This document shows, in pieces, positions 45,115 through 54,113 of a stretch of 64,000 nt of DNA. This DNA is from Pseudoips prasinana (Eukaryota; Arthropoda; Insecta; Lepidoptera; Nolidae): NCBI GenBank assembly GCA_951640165.1, contig OX621247.1, positions 26,200,001 to 26,264,000 on the forward strand, in the 5' to 3' direction. A program made the translations under genes and the position numbers. How positions within the stretch are numbered: position 1 is the stretch's first letter; each line of letters begins with the position of its first letter. The notes under the pieces were generated by a model that was not told the origin of the DNA, ran no database searches, and saw nothing but the letters and a program-made list of their open reading frames with translations.

Positions 45115-45253
45115 AATTAATAACATTTATTTGGACAACTAACCCCCTGCCATCTGATCCTAAACTAGACAGAGCCTGTACCATGACAACCAGACAACTG
45201 ATACATTTACTTATATATTTCTAAATACATACATATTAGAGATAAATTACAAA
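45115..45253 (-). mobile_element. Degraded SINE family B fragment
   Basis: CCATCTGATCCTAAACTAG, CAGAGCCTGTACCATG and GACAACTGATACATTTACTT; the head is missing. Confidence 0.6.
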
Positions 45254-45535
45254 ATATATCTCATGTCATTTGTCTCACTCGAATCAACAATAACTGACTA
45301 TTAAGCAGATCCGTATTTATAAGAAAGAGGTGTGTCAATAGTCATCATAGTCCTAATCATATGTTCCTGGATTCCGTACGAAAAGGACCAAACGGAGCTC
45401 TGTTACTCTTCGTTTCCTACCATCTTTCTCTGCGTCAGTATCATCTCTAAATCTAAAACAGAAATAAAATATGGATATGTGGCGTAGATTTTTCATGTAA
45501 TTTGGAGGAACCATCTTATGGGCTATGTCTGGAGT
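45254..45535. other. No feature seen
   Basis: No recognised frame or repeat. Confidence 0.35.
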
Positions 45536-45695
45536 TGTCCTATAGGCTTCTGATATGCCTTAACGGCTGTTTCTAATGACCAAGATCGCCAGCTTAACGC
45601 TTCACATATTAAACCACTTTACTGGTCACCCAGTTATAGGCTGACCGCATGCCACGTGCTTGCTTAACCTCGCTGATCACATATAAACCAGTAAA
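45536..45695 (-). mobile_element. 5S-like SINE (family H), copy 3 (diverged)
   Basis: On the minus strand, GATCAGCGAGGTTAAGCAAG, a shortened 5S-like segment with GGGTGACCAG, and GCGTTAAGCTGGCGATC. More diverged than copy 2. Confidence 0.55.
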
Positions 45696-45732
45696 AGATT
45701 TTGATCGTTCCTACTATGTATACTTTACTTCA

Positions 45733-45911
45733 TCGTATGGGCAGTGGTTACCCTAGTGTCACTGCCAGCTCCTTCATGGCTAATCGACTACAACCGGGAC
45801 CGACAGGTTAACGTGCCCTCCGAAGCAAAGAGACGGTCTGGAAATAAACCGCTTTAGCGGTCAACAATCTCCCTGTTCACTTACGAACCGGCAACTGGCT
45901 GTGAGCGTCTC
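45733..45911 (-). mobile_element. 5S-like SINE (family H), copy 4 (internally deleted)
   Basis: It contains GGGCAGTGGTTACCCTAG, ACAACCGGGACCGACAGG and CACTTACGAACCGG. The 5S-like part is largely deleted. It lies 37 bp from copy 3 in the same orientation. Confidence 0.55.
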
Positions 45912-46565
45912 CCTACTATCGTAATATTATAAATTGAAAATGACTGTGGCTGTCTGTCACCTTTTCAAGACTAAGTGCAGTTGCACTGATCGTCATTCAA
46001 CTTTGCTATACAGATACTTTAGCTGTGCTGGAAAGGTTTCTCAATTCAGTCTATAAAAATTTACTAAGTATTTGAATTATTTTCAAAATATTTTTATGTA
46101 GTTAAATTCCTATATTTTGATAATTATTCTGCTATTCTTGGAGATGACGATTGCAAAAAAACAGACATCATTTAAATCGGTGCAGTGATCCTTAAGTAAT
46201 AAATGCTGAAATAAGCTGACTTTCTTTTATGCACATAGATCTACCCTGCGGATAGACATATGTAGGTAAACTGGATCCTGCAGAGCCGCGTGCGTGAGAC
46301 TAGTACATCATAAATAGAGTTATTGATGAAGAAAGCTGTCAGTCGATACCAATTATATGTACAGCTATTCGGAATATTGCCACAATAGTTCAAGACTCCA
46401 CGATTGGGATATAAATAAAGATAAGGGACACAAGCTGGTCCCATATTATACCGATGTCACACGATCATCATGGTTTTGTCCCACTAATATGCTAGTGGGT
46501 ATGGTTTTCCCCCACTTAGTCTCGATGTGAACCATTGTACGTGCAATGTCATACTAATCAAAGAT
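45912..46565. other. No gene seen
   Basis: AT-rich spacer; no recurrent repeat recognised. Confidence 0.4.
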
Positions 46566-46660
46566 GTCAGCCGAAAGACATTGCTGGACAAGGAACTGCG
46601 CTACCCTCATCCAGCGGCTCCCCTTGCAAGAGGGTCGATCCCGTTTGTACATTGGCCTGT
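46566..46660 (-). mobile_element. RTE-like LINE 3'-end fragment (diverged)
   Basis: TCAGCCGAAAGACATTGCTGG, CGCTACCCTCATCCAGCGG and CTTGCAAGAGGGTCGATCCC align with the complement of the GATGAT-tailed family. The tail itself is lost. A family E MITE follows. Confidence 0.55.
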
Positions 46661-46665
46661 AGGTA

Positions 46666-46801
46666 CAGACGCCAGCACATCCAGCTGCGCCAATCTGTCA
46701 AATTTCTTTTATAGATTTTACAACTTTATCACAAAAGCATATGGTTCACTTTCAATTGGGGAAATTTGACAGATTGGGGTAGCTTGATGTGCTGGCGTCT
46801 A
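46666..46801. mobile_element. Foldback MITE family E, copy 6
   Basis: CAGACGCCAGCACATCCAGC to GCTTGATGTGCTGGCGTCT, TA-flanked. It is inserted at the edge of a LINE remnant. Confidence 0.9.
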
Positions 46802-47053
46802 TACATGGGGCGTCTTCGAATTCGTCGTTGTCGCTTAAGAACCTTTCTGCCCCAATAGCCGCCAGTTCAACGGGCGATGTGTCGGTACTAATCAACATTG
46901 ATTAATCTTTAAAATTCAGCCCCATCTTTAATCAGTTGACTTTTAAGGAATGCGACGTTGAACGTAAATTATGTAGGAGTGGGTCTATGACGTTATAAAA
47001 TGCATAACTTCATTACGACATAATACTAATTTATAGCCATGTGAATAGTATGC
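46802..47053. other. No feature seen
   Basis: Unassigned. GTCTTCGAATTCGTCGTTGTC at 46811 is a GC-richer island, perhaps further LINE sequence. Confidence 0.35.
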
Positions 47054-47081
47054 TAATTTATATCGTACATTTAATTATCAT
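47054..47081. repeat. Left arm of the palindromic target site
   Basis: 28 bases that are the exact reverse complement of 51882-51909. Removing the LINE and one duplication copy joins them with a five-base spacer, GTAAT. Confidence 0.85.
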
Positions 47082-47095
47082 GTAATATGATAATT
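47077..47095. repeat. Target-site duplication of the LINE, left copy (19 bp)
   Basis: ATCATGTAATATGATAATT, identical to 51872-51890. Confidence 0.92.
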
Positions 47096-47359
47096 ATCAT
47101 TTTTTTATTTATTTTTTATTTTCAAATTTATGTACACACTGATAGGATAAAGGAAAGAAAGAATAAAAAACAAGAAAAGACATTGCACAAAGGTACTACT
47201 TATTTCTAAAGAAATCTCTTCCAGTAGACCTGCAAGAGGAGATTTTGGAAGAGAGGAAGATATGAGTGTGTAGGATGATATACATACATACGAACAAAAT
47301 ACACATATACATAAATACATACATAATTTAAAATAATAAACTACATAAAATACATATAT

Positions 47360-48607
47360 CTAAGGCAAAGAGGAAAGGTAGTGTTCTTTTAACCTTTTTT
47401 TAAATATGGAGATGGTATTACTATTACGTATGTTAGGCGGAAGAGAGTTCCACAGCCTAACCGCCTGAACAGTGAAGGATTTGGAGAAGAAATCAGTTTT
47501 ATGGGATGGGAATTTCAAAATACTTTTTAGGTGTGACCTACATTGGGCGTTGGGAGAATGTTTATAGGAGAAACGGTCCTGTAGGTAAGAGGGATATGCG
47601 TGATTGTGTAGGATATTGAAAAGGAGACATAATATTCGAGTATTCCTGCGAAGGCGGATTGGGAGCCACTTGAGATTGTTGCGGAATTCTGAGACATGGT
47701 CGTACTTTCGGAGATTAAAAATGAAACGTATACATAAATTTTGCAAGCGCTCAAGTTTGTTTAATAGCTCTTCAGTAGCATCCAGATAGCAGGCATCAGC
47801 ATAGTCCAGAATGGGCTGGATTAGAGTTTGAGCAAGAGTTATTTTGGTTTCAAAAGGCAAAAAGTACTGGAGGCACCTAAGTGAGTGAAAGGTAAAATAG
47901 ACCTTTTTGCTGACTTCATTAATGTGAGCATTCCAGGATAAGTTCCGATCAATAATAACCCCGAGGTTCTTAGCCGTGTCCGAGTACGCAATATGCACAT
48001 TGTCTAGTAGAACAGGAGGAAAAGAGCCTACATCAAAACCAGCACGCATTTGCCTACTGCCAATAATCATAGCCTGCGACTTGATGGGATTTAATTGAAG
48101 ACCGAACGATCTAGCCCAGTGACTGATGGCACTCAGGTCTTGATTCATAGCAGCAATGGCGGTTCTAGCTTCATTTAATGTAAACTGGCGGTATAACTGC
48201 ATGTCGTCTGCGTAGAGATGAAAATTAGAGGAAATAACTCGTGTAGCAAAGTTGATGAAGATGGAAAAAAGTAAAGGAGATAACACGCCACCCTGGGGTA
48301 CGCCCGTGGTAAGATTGCACCAGTCTGAGTAAGAGTCTTTATAGCAAACACGCTGCGAGCGTCCCCGAAGATATGTATCGAACCAGGCCACAGACTCCGA
48401 GGAGAAATTAAGAGATTTAAGAATTTCGAGAAGAATATCGAAGTCCACGGAGTTAAAGGCACTGCTAAAATCAAGGAGCACCAAGACTGTGAGAGATTTA
48501 TTCTCCATGGCCCAACGGATATCGTCAGTGACCTTTAGGAGCGCTGTCACGGTGCTGTGACCTGGTCGAAAGCCAGATTGAAAGGGATTTAGAAGATTAT
48601 TCTGCAA
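47360..48607 (-). CDS. LINE ORF2, reverse-transcriptase part
   Basis: The 415-residue frame holds the core of a non-LTR reverse transcriptase, which copies the element RNA into DNA at the nicked target. Visible motifs are Ser-Gly-Phe-Arg-Pro-Gly-His (11-17), Leu-Leu-Asp-Phe-Ser-Ser-Ala-Phe (44-51) with the first catalytic Asp, Gly-Val-Pro-Gln-Gly-Gly-Val-Leu-Ser-Pro (102-111), and the catalytic Tyr-Ala-Asp-Asp at 132-135. The C-terminus ends in the usual short basic tail. It continues the upstream endonuclease frame after a one-base frameshift near 48634-48645, so the internal Met used as start is not the natural one. No RNase H motif was seen. Confidence 0.9.
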   Translation of the reverse strand: MQNNLLNPFQSGFRPGHSTVTALLKVTDDIRWAMENKSLTVLVLLDFSSAFNSVDFDILLEILKSLNFSSESVAWFDTYLRGRSQRVCYKDSYSDWCNLTTGVPQGGVLSPLLFSIFINFATRVISSNFHLYADDMQLYRQFTLNEARTAIAAMNQDLSAISHWARSFGLQLNPIKSQAMIIGSRQMRAGFDVGSFPPVLLDNVHIAYSDTAKNLGVIIDRNLSWNAHINEVSKKVYFTFHSLRCLQYFLPFETKITLAQTLIQPILDYADACYLDATEELLNKLERLQNLCIRFIFNLRKYDHVSEFRNNLKWLPIRLRRNTRILCLLFNILHNHAYPSYLQDRFSYKHSPNAQCRSHLKSILKFPSHKTDFFSKSFTVQAVRLWNSLPPNIRNSNTISIFKKRLKEHYLSSLP

Positions 48608-48633
48608 TAAGTAACTAGATAGCTGACGGTGAA

Positions 48634-50304
48634 CTATATGTCCAGAACTTTTGAGAGGAAAGGGAGGATAGAAATCGGGCGAAATTGTGACAAAAGAGTA
48701 GGATTGGAAACTTTAGGCAACGGGATGATATGAGCTTTCTTCCAAGCACATGGGAAGCAACAGGAGTATAAAGAAAAGTTAAAAATATGAGTAAGGATAG
48801 GGATTAAAATAGGAATTATTGGAGTGACCATTCTGGAGCATAAATCATCGTTACCAACAGCAGAAGATGTTATTGATAAGAGGGATTTTTTGACGTCGTC
48901 CTCACTCACTGAAGTAAGTTTGAACGGCGAACATTGTGGTATCGACAAAGAGGACAGTTCAAGCAAAGTATTCGATTTAATACGAGGGTCAATTGTAATA
49001 GGGGGAAGTGAGAAATGGTTGTTAAGAGAACCCAGGTCAATACTATTAAAGTCTGTTGAAGGGGTTTTGCCGATGCCATTGGCTTTTAGGAATTTCCAAA
49101 CTTTGGAGGAGTTGTGATTATTGAGAGAAGTGTGGAAGTGGTGACGTTTCGAATCACGACACAGACGACTACACCGATTACGCAAGATTTTGAAGCGGTT
49201 TAAGTTGGACTCTGTTGGCGTGCGCTTATACCTAAGTTTTGCCCTATCCCTACTAGCCATAACTTCTTTGATGGCCGGAGTAATCCAAGGAGCTGGAATG
49301 AGTTTCAGTTTAACTCTCCGTTTCGGTGCATGACGATCGTATAGTGAAGTTAATATACTGCTAAATTCTCGAACTTTATTATTGATAGATTCACAATTGA
49401 TCACCGGCGTCCAGTCAATGTGTTCAGCATCACACCTTAATGCCTCCAGGTTCATGCCCTTGAAATTCCGAAGGATTGAATATTGTGATCTACGTTTGGG
49501 AGGCCGAATAGAGTAGGATAGAAAGATTAAGTCGTGGTAAGAGAAACAAGCAGTGAGCTGACCATGTGTTGAAACGAGATCAGGTTTGGAGACAATCATT
49601 AGATCAAGAAGAGATGGGTTACAATTGGGAAAATGATGTGTGGCAGAAAGAGGTAAGATATGAAGATTAACAGATGATAAGAGAGATCGGATAGCATTAG
49701 CACGGTGATCGTTTTTGATCAAACACGTATTGAAGTCACCCATTATGACTACGTGCTCGTAAGACGGACATAGGTCATGCAGTAACGTCTCTAGTGCGTC
49801 GAAATAATTAATTCGAAGACTCGGACTATAGAAGACTCCGAGAAGCATTTTTTTGTGATGGACTATAATTTCAATAAATAGATGCTCTGCTGATTCAGTG
49901 TAGGTAGATGGAGAGACATTTACAATTTTAAAGGAGATGTTGGCTCGTAAGTATAATGCCACGCCCCCACATCCCTTTCCAGTCCGATCGTTACGGACGA
50001 GCACAAATCCAGGCAATGAAAAGTGAGTAGAGAGAAGAGAAGGCTTAAGAAAAGATTCTGATATTAAGAGAGCATCAATATGGTTACTGCTAAAGGATGC
50101 CAGAAGGTCAGAATGTTGGCGTGGAATACTCTGAACATTAATGTGGGCGATGTTAAGGTTTTTAGAGTAATCAGAGAGGAGAATGGATAGCTGATCATGC
50201 AAAGTAAGGATTGTGGAAGAATCACTGTCCGCGCTAACAAAACTGTCATTAGAGGAAGAACATGAGAAAAAACTATCATCAATAATAGGGACATTATCGT
50301 CCAT
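48634..50304 (-). CDS. LINE ORF2, endonuclease and start of the reverse transcriptase
   Basis: The 556-residue frame starts with an acidic, Ser-rich N-terminus and then an APE-type endonuclease, which nicks the target DNA. Expected active-site residues can be placed: Asn56 (Asn-Val-Gln-Ser), Glu83 (Ser-Glu-Ser), Gly-Asp-Phe-Asn at 189-192, Ser-Leu-Leu-Asp at 231-234 and His257 (Tyr-His-Asp). From about residue 450 the reverse-transcriptase region begins, with Lys-Lys-Ala-His-Ile-Ile-Pro-Leu-Pro-Lys and Phe-Arg-Pro-Ile-Ser. It runs into a TAG at 48636-48634, where the downstream frame takes over in another phase. All endonuclease residues checked are intact. Confidence 0.9.
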   Translation of the reverse strand: MDDNVPIIDDSFFSCSSSNDSFVSADSDSSTILTLHDQLSILLSDYSKNLNIAHINVQSIPRQHSDLLASFSSNHIDALLISESFLKPSLLSTHFSLPGFVLVRNDRTGKGCGGVALYLRANISFKIVNVSPSTYTESAEHLFIEIIVHHKKMLLGVFYSPSLRINYFDALETLLHDLCPSYEHVVIMGDFNTCLIKNDHRANAIRSLLSSVNLHILPLSATHHFPNCNPSLLDLMIVSKPDLVSTHGQLTACFSYHDLIFLSYSIRPPKRRSQYSILRNFKGMNLEALRCDAEHIDWTPVINCESINNKVREFSSILTSLYDRHAPKRRVKLKLIPAPWITPAIKEVMASRDRAKLRYKRTPTESNLNRFKILRNRCSRLCRDSKRHHFHTSLNNHNSSKVWKFLKANGIGKTPSTDFNSIDLGSLNNHFSLPPITIDPRIKSNTLLELSSLSIPQCSPFKLTSVSEDDVKKSLLSITSSAVGNDDLCSRMVTPIIPILIPILTHIFNFSLYSCCFPCAWKKAHIIPLPKVSNPTLLSQFRPISILPFLSKVLDI

Positions 50305-50900
50305 ACTAAGATAAACTAAATAAAATAAATAATAATAATAAAAAGATGTGATAGCGAGAAATAATAAATGCTCTATATAATAATTATTACTAAAAAAAAA
50401 AATAGTCTTAATAAAACGCTAAACTCACCGACTCGCAAGTGGAAGAGATTTTTACAAAACGTGTTAAAGTTATAAAATAAGATTATCAATAACAAAGAAA
50501 TCATATTAACATTGTAGTGGACAATTATTTTGGCCATTCTAAGATATAGCAATAATATTTATAATACATTATGTCCGGTACGCTACATAACATTTACGGA
50601 ATGTAACTAAACGCAAGTTAGCAAGCTTAAACAAGACGCAGACGTCACAAGACAAGTGACAACTGACTATTGACAACTAACAACAAATGTCAACAGAACA
50701 AAATAATAAGAAAAATAATGGCTACAAATCTAAGTACCGGCGTTAGATTAAAATAAAAGTAAAAATGTGATGGGTAATACACAAAAGTTAAAAAATATAG
50801 CGTACCGTCAGTGCATAATGTGAAGAGTATGTATAATACGACCAATGATAGTTGCAACTACAAATTTAGAATGTTGAAAACAAATCTATGTGAGACATAA

Positions 50901-51671
50901 TTAAAATCGACGACGGCTTCTTGTAGCCTTAGTTTCCTGCATTGTAGGCAGCCCGGCCGGAGCCACGGTGGACGGAGCAGGTGCAGAGCCCTCGGTGTCA
51001 CCGGATACAGCGCTGATTGGGAACTTCGTGATTAGGGCTTTAAGTTCACTCATGGATTCGATTTTGTGTCGGGATTTGTCCGGAGTTATTATAACTATTT
51101 TCCCTGACGACGACCAACAATTACGAACTTGAAAATGCCTGCGTGCTGCTGTGAAAACACGATGCCTAACTTGTGTTAGGAACTCCGAGACAGTGTATCC
51201 AGTACCTTTCAATGTGGTTTTGCTGTCCCAGACCAACTGGCGGTGCTCAATATCACGGAAGCGAATTAGGACTGGACGTGTTTTGCTCTGAACGGAACCA
51301 AGACGGTGGCATGCCTCAAAAATGTTTGTATTGAGGTCGGGCAACTTCATTTGGCTGGTTAATATGTTGATGACCACATCAAACAACTTTTCATTTGGCT
51401 TCTCAGGGATACCATGTAGCAAGAGGATCTTACGACGCATGGCAGTCTCATGGCGATCCATACCAAGTGAAATAAGTTCAACTTGTGTTTTTAAGTGGCA
51501 TAGTGACTCCAGTATAAGGGATTTGAATTCCATAAACTCACGTGAAAGTGCAGCTACATCTGTGTGAACCGGTGATGCCATGGCATTCTGTAGCTTGTAT
51601 TCATGTTCCTTGATGCGTGAGTGAAATAGTTTTTCCAGACTTTCCAAACTTTTTTCTAATCTGTTGTCCAT
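50901..51671 (-). CDS. LINE ORF1, RNA-binding protein
   Basis: The start chosen is the Met of Met-Asp-Asn-Arg-Leu-Glu-Lys (51671). The frame is open 19 codons further, to 51728, but that addition is hydrophobic and unusual. The 256-residue protein has a heptad-like, Leu/Glu-rich N-terminal part (a probable coiled coil, about 1-75). A middle domain follows, with Ala-Cys-His-Arg-Leu-Gly and Arg-Pro-Val-Leu-Ile-Arg-Phe, typical of the RRM-like core of L1-type ORF1 proteins. A C-terminal domain and a basic end come last. No CCHC knuckles are present. Such proteins coat the element RNA. The frame is uninterrupted. The plus-strand frame at 51322 is a shadow. Confidence 0.8.
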   Translation of the reverse strand: MDNRLEKSLESLEKLFHSRIKEHEYKLQNAMASPVHTDVAALSREFMEFKSLILESLCHLKTQVELISLGMDRHETAMRRKILLLHGIPEKPNEKLFDVVINILTSQMKLPDLNTNIFEACHRLGSVQSKTRPVLIRFRDIEHRQLVWDSKTTLKGTGYTVSEFLTQVRHRVFTAARRHFQVRNCWSSSGKIVIITPDKSRHKIESMSELKALITKFPISAVSGDTEGSAPAPSTVAPAGLPTMQETKATRSRRRF

Positions 51672-51871
51672 AGCTATTGCAGTGAAATTAACTTGGATTA
51701 TGATGATTTTGATGGAGAGATGATACACAAAGCGAAATAGGTGGGTTTAGCAAGTACTTAATACATATGTACAGTTATTACACTATTGAATTTAATTTTA
51801 AATCAATTATTATAGCAGGAGCTGATAATTTCGTATGTGTATATATTGCCTACCCACACACGAAAAAAAAA
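51672..51871 (-). promoter_or_regulatory. 5' UTR and presumed internal promoter region of the LINE
   Basis: The 200 bp between the 5' target duplication and ORF1 begin with a T-run on the minus strand next to CGTGTGTGGGTAGGC. LINEs of this group carry their promoter in this region; no specific element is recognised. Confidence 0.4.
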
Positions 51872-51890
51872 ATCATGTAATATGATAATT
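51872..51890. repeat. Target-site duplication of the LINE, right copy (19 bp)
   Basis: Identical to 47077-47095. The right palindrome arm (51882-51909) overlaps it. Confidence 0.92.
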
Positions 51891-52023
51891 AAATGTACGA
51901 TATAAATTATCCTTGATTGAGATTTAGTGTCTATCGCCAATTGTAGTAAGAGCTTTCCTTGTGAAAGAGGATAAATTATATCAATTGCAGTAATTTGTAT
52001 ATTGCTACAGGCATTAGCATATT

Positions 52024-52319
52024 ATAGAAATCCGCAGGCGAACCAAACTCACCGACGTAGCCCGAAAAATTGCAAAGCAGAAGGTGCACTGGGCGCGGCA
52101 CATAGCTCGTAAAACCGACGGCCATTGGTGCAGAAAGGTTGTCGAGTGGCGACCACGAACCGGAAGATTCAGCGTGGGTCCCTACAAGATGGAACGACAA
52201 TCTTGTGCGGGCCGCTGGAAACCGCTGGACGCGAATAGCGCAAGACCACCAATTGTGGAGATATTTGGGGAGGCCTTTGTCCAGCAGTGACGTCTTTCGG
52301 TTGATACGGTGATGATGAT
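52024..52319 (+). mobile_element. RTE-like LINE 3'-end fragment with coding part
   Basis: The frame encodes Ile-Arg-Arg-Arg-Thr-Lys-Leu-Thr-Asp-Val, His-Trp-Ala-Arg-His-Ile-Ala-Arg and Val-Glu-Trp-Arg-Pro-Arg-Thr-Gly, the usual C-terminal end of an RTE-like reverse transcriptase. The GGAGATATTTGGGGAGGCC block and a GATGATGATA tail follow. The frame breaks around 52180. Confidence 0.75.
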
Positions 52320-52540
52320 AGGCATTAAATAATGCGGGTAATATCACAGAATAGAACTGCTCATTTTGATACTTCCATCTATTGACCTCCCACTAAACGA
52401 GACACATCTTATTAGAGAGATCTTATTATCTAATTTACATATTACCTTACCAGACCGTCCTGGTTAGAACTCGTTGTAACCGGCATCTAATTTGTCCTCA
52501 CAAGTTTTATTACACATTAACTACCCCAGATACAGTGATT

Positions 52541-52745
52541 GGTAAACGCTTGCTTTTCACGCCGAAGGTCGTGCATTCGATTTGTGTGCAGGAATATGTA
52601 CGTTTATCCTGAGTCTGGGTGTAATTACCTATATAAGTATGTTTTTTTTAAATAAAAGTAGTGTTTGTAGTATATCAGTTATCTGGCTTCCATAGCTCTG
52701 CTTAGTTTGGAATCAGATGGCCGTGTGTGAATTATAATCACACAT
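52541..52745 (+). mobile_element. SINE family B copy, interrupted at its 3' end
   Basis: GGTAAACGCTTGCTTTTCACG, GGTCGTGCATTCGATT (degraded B box), CCTGAGTCTGGGTGTAATT and CAGATGGCCGTGTGTGAATT. The last part (ATTATTACCCAGGATATTAT) reappears at 53040-53068, beyond the Helitron-like insertion. Confidence 0.75.
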
Positions 52746-52771
52746 ATACTAAAAATACTACTTTATCTTTA

Positions 52772-53028
52772 TCTTTATATATAAAATTCAATTGATGTTC
52801 ATTAGTCTCGCTAAAACTCGAGAACGGCTGAACGGATTTATCTTATCTTGGTCTTGAAATGTTCGTGGAGGTCTACGGAAGGTTTAAAAGGTGACAAAAA
52901 TTTGAATAATAGCCGTGAAAACCCTAAAAACAGCCCTTTTCTTTTACCCATATAAACTTTTTCTAAAACAAAAGTTTAGGTCTTTTATTTATCGATTGAG
53001 GCAGTACGAAGTCTGCCGAGTCAGCTAG
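52772..53028 (+). mobile_element. Helitron-like non-autonomous element in a SINE tail
   Basis: It starts TCTTTATATATAAAATTC after A and ends GAGTCAGCTAG before T. The hairpin GGCAG...CTGCC at 53000-53017 lies eight bases before CTAG. The 257 bp have no frame. The SINE tail resumes shortly after, though with some extra bases on both sides. Confidence 0.75.
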
Positions 53029-53204
53029 TAGGTACCAAATATTATTACCCAGGATATTATTATAATACATAACAAAATGACAGGACAAAATTAATAATCC
53101 TATTACATGATCTACGTCAGGTTTCAGTGATGCATGTATTGTATAACTATGACAGTTTCCCGTACAAGTCATTAGATGAATACTGATGATGTGAGTAGGT
53201 CCCG

Positions 53205-53335
53205 GACAAGATAGACTCATGATCTAGTGAGGGTCGCTGGAAACTGCTGAGTGCGTGAACCACAAGACCGCCTATTGTGGAGTTCTTTGAGGGAGGCCTA
53301 TGTCCAGCAGTGGACGTCTTTCGGCAGATATGATG
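53205..53335 (+). mobile_element. RTE-like LINE 3'-end fragment
   Basis: GGGTCGCTGGAAACTGCTG, AAGACCGCCTATTGTGG, GAGGGAGGCCTATGTCCAGC and GATATGATGG, the same family as 52024-52319 without the coding upstream part. Confidence 0.65.
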
Positions 53336-53366
53336 GCTCACGTGAATAGTAAGTAATAATAATAAT

Positions 53367-53840
53367 AATATCCTGGGACATTATTTACACACGGCCATCT
53401 GATTCCAAACTAACCAGAGGCTCTACCGGCTAAGTCGCCGAACATCGATTTCTTAAATGGCGTTCAAATAAATAAAGGTTCCAAATTACTTAATCAATCG
53501 TTAAATCGGCTTCCATGAGCGATTGTCAACGTTGAAGCCGATTCAATGATTGATTAAGTCATTTTTAACCTTTACTTATTTGAACGCCATTTTAGAAATC
53601 GATGTTCGGTGACTTAGCCCGTAGAGGCCCAGAGCTATGGAAACCAGATAACTGATATACTACATATATATACTACTTCTCTTTAGTTAATACATACTTG
53701 TATAGATAATTACACCGAGACACCAGGACAAATAGACATGTTCATGCACACAAATATCTGTCCTGGATGTTAGTCGAACCCACGACCTCCGGCGTCAAAA
53801 GCAAGCATTTGCCAACCACGCCAATAGGCCCGTCTAAAAG
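53367..53840 (-). mobile_element. SINE family B copy split by a MITE
   Basis: The tail and part of the body (ATATCCTGGGACATTATT, ATTCCAAACTAACCAGAG) lie left of 53419; the rest (CTATGGAAACCAGATAACTG to CGACCTCCGGCG and GCATTTGCCAACCACGCC) lies right of 53629. The intervening segment is MITE family L copy 2. Confidence 0.85.
53419..53629. mobile_element. MITE family L, copy 2 (nested in a SINE)
   Basis: GGCTCTACCGGCTAAGTCGC at the left and the complement of GGCCTCTACGGGCTAAGTC at the right, with about 100-bp inverted arms. CAGAG occurs on both sides, so a short target duplication is likely, but its exact length is ambiguous. The copy matches 40811-41050. Confidence 0.8.
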
Positions 53841-54113
53841 TAGAGAGTAAACGTGTTCTATCGACTGTACTGGTACTGCTGGTAAAAGCTATTTTCACTG
53901 CTGTAATTGTCTTCGTACATTGGTCACATTCATTTATGGGTAGCGTGTTCAACCCTCAAATAGATTTGTTTCTTCATTATTGCTTCAGCCGCAGAACATT
54001 GTCTTGGGTTGGATTCCGTTGTCGGGAGAAAAAGTGTTACTAAGGTTGTGACCGCGCTACTGCTGCGTGCAGCCGAGAATCAGGAATTTGGCGGTTTATC
54101 AAAGTAAGATAAT

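Larger units (their letters stand above)
47096..51871 (-). mobile_element. Apparently full-length non-LTR retrotransposon (CR1/Jockey group)
   Basis: The 4,776-bp element is on the minus strand. A 5' UTR (51672-51871) is followed by ORF1, an intergenic stretch of about 600 bp, and ORF2 (endonuclease, then reverse transcriptase, broken by one frameshift). A 3' UTR of about 260 bp ends in an A-rich tail (47096-47120 on the complement). Perfect 19-bp target-site duplications flank it. The good preservation, exact duplication and single visible lesion point to a fairly recent insertion. The clade within the group is not settled. Confidence 0.88.
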
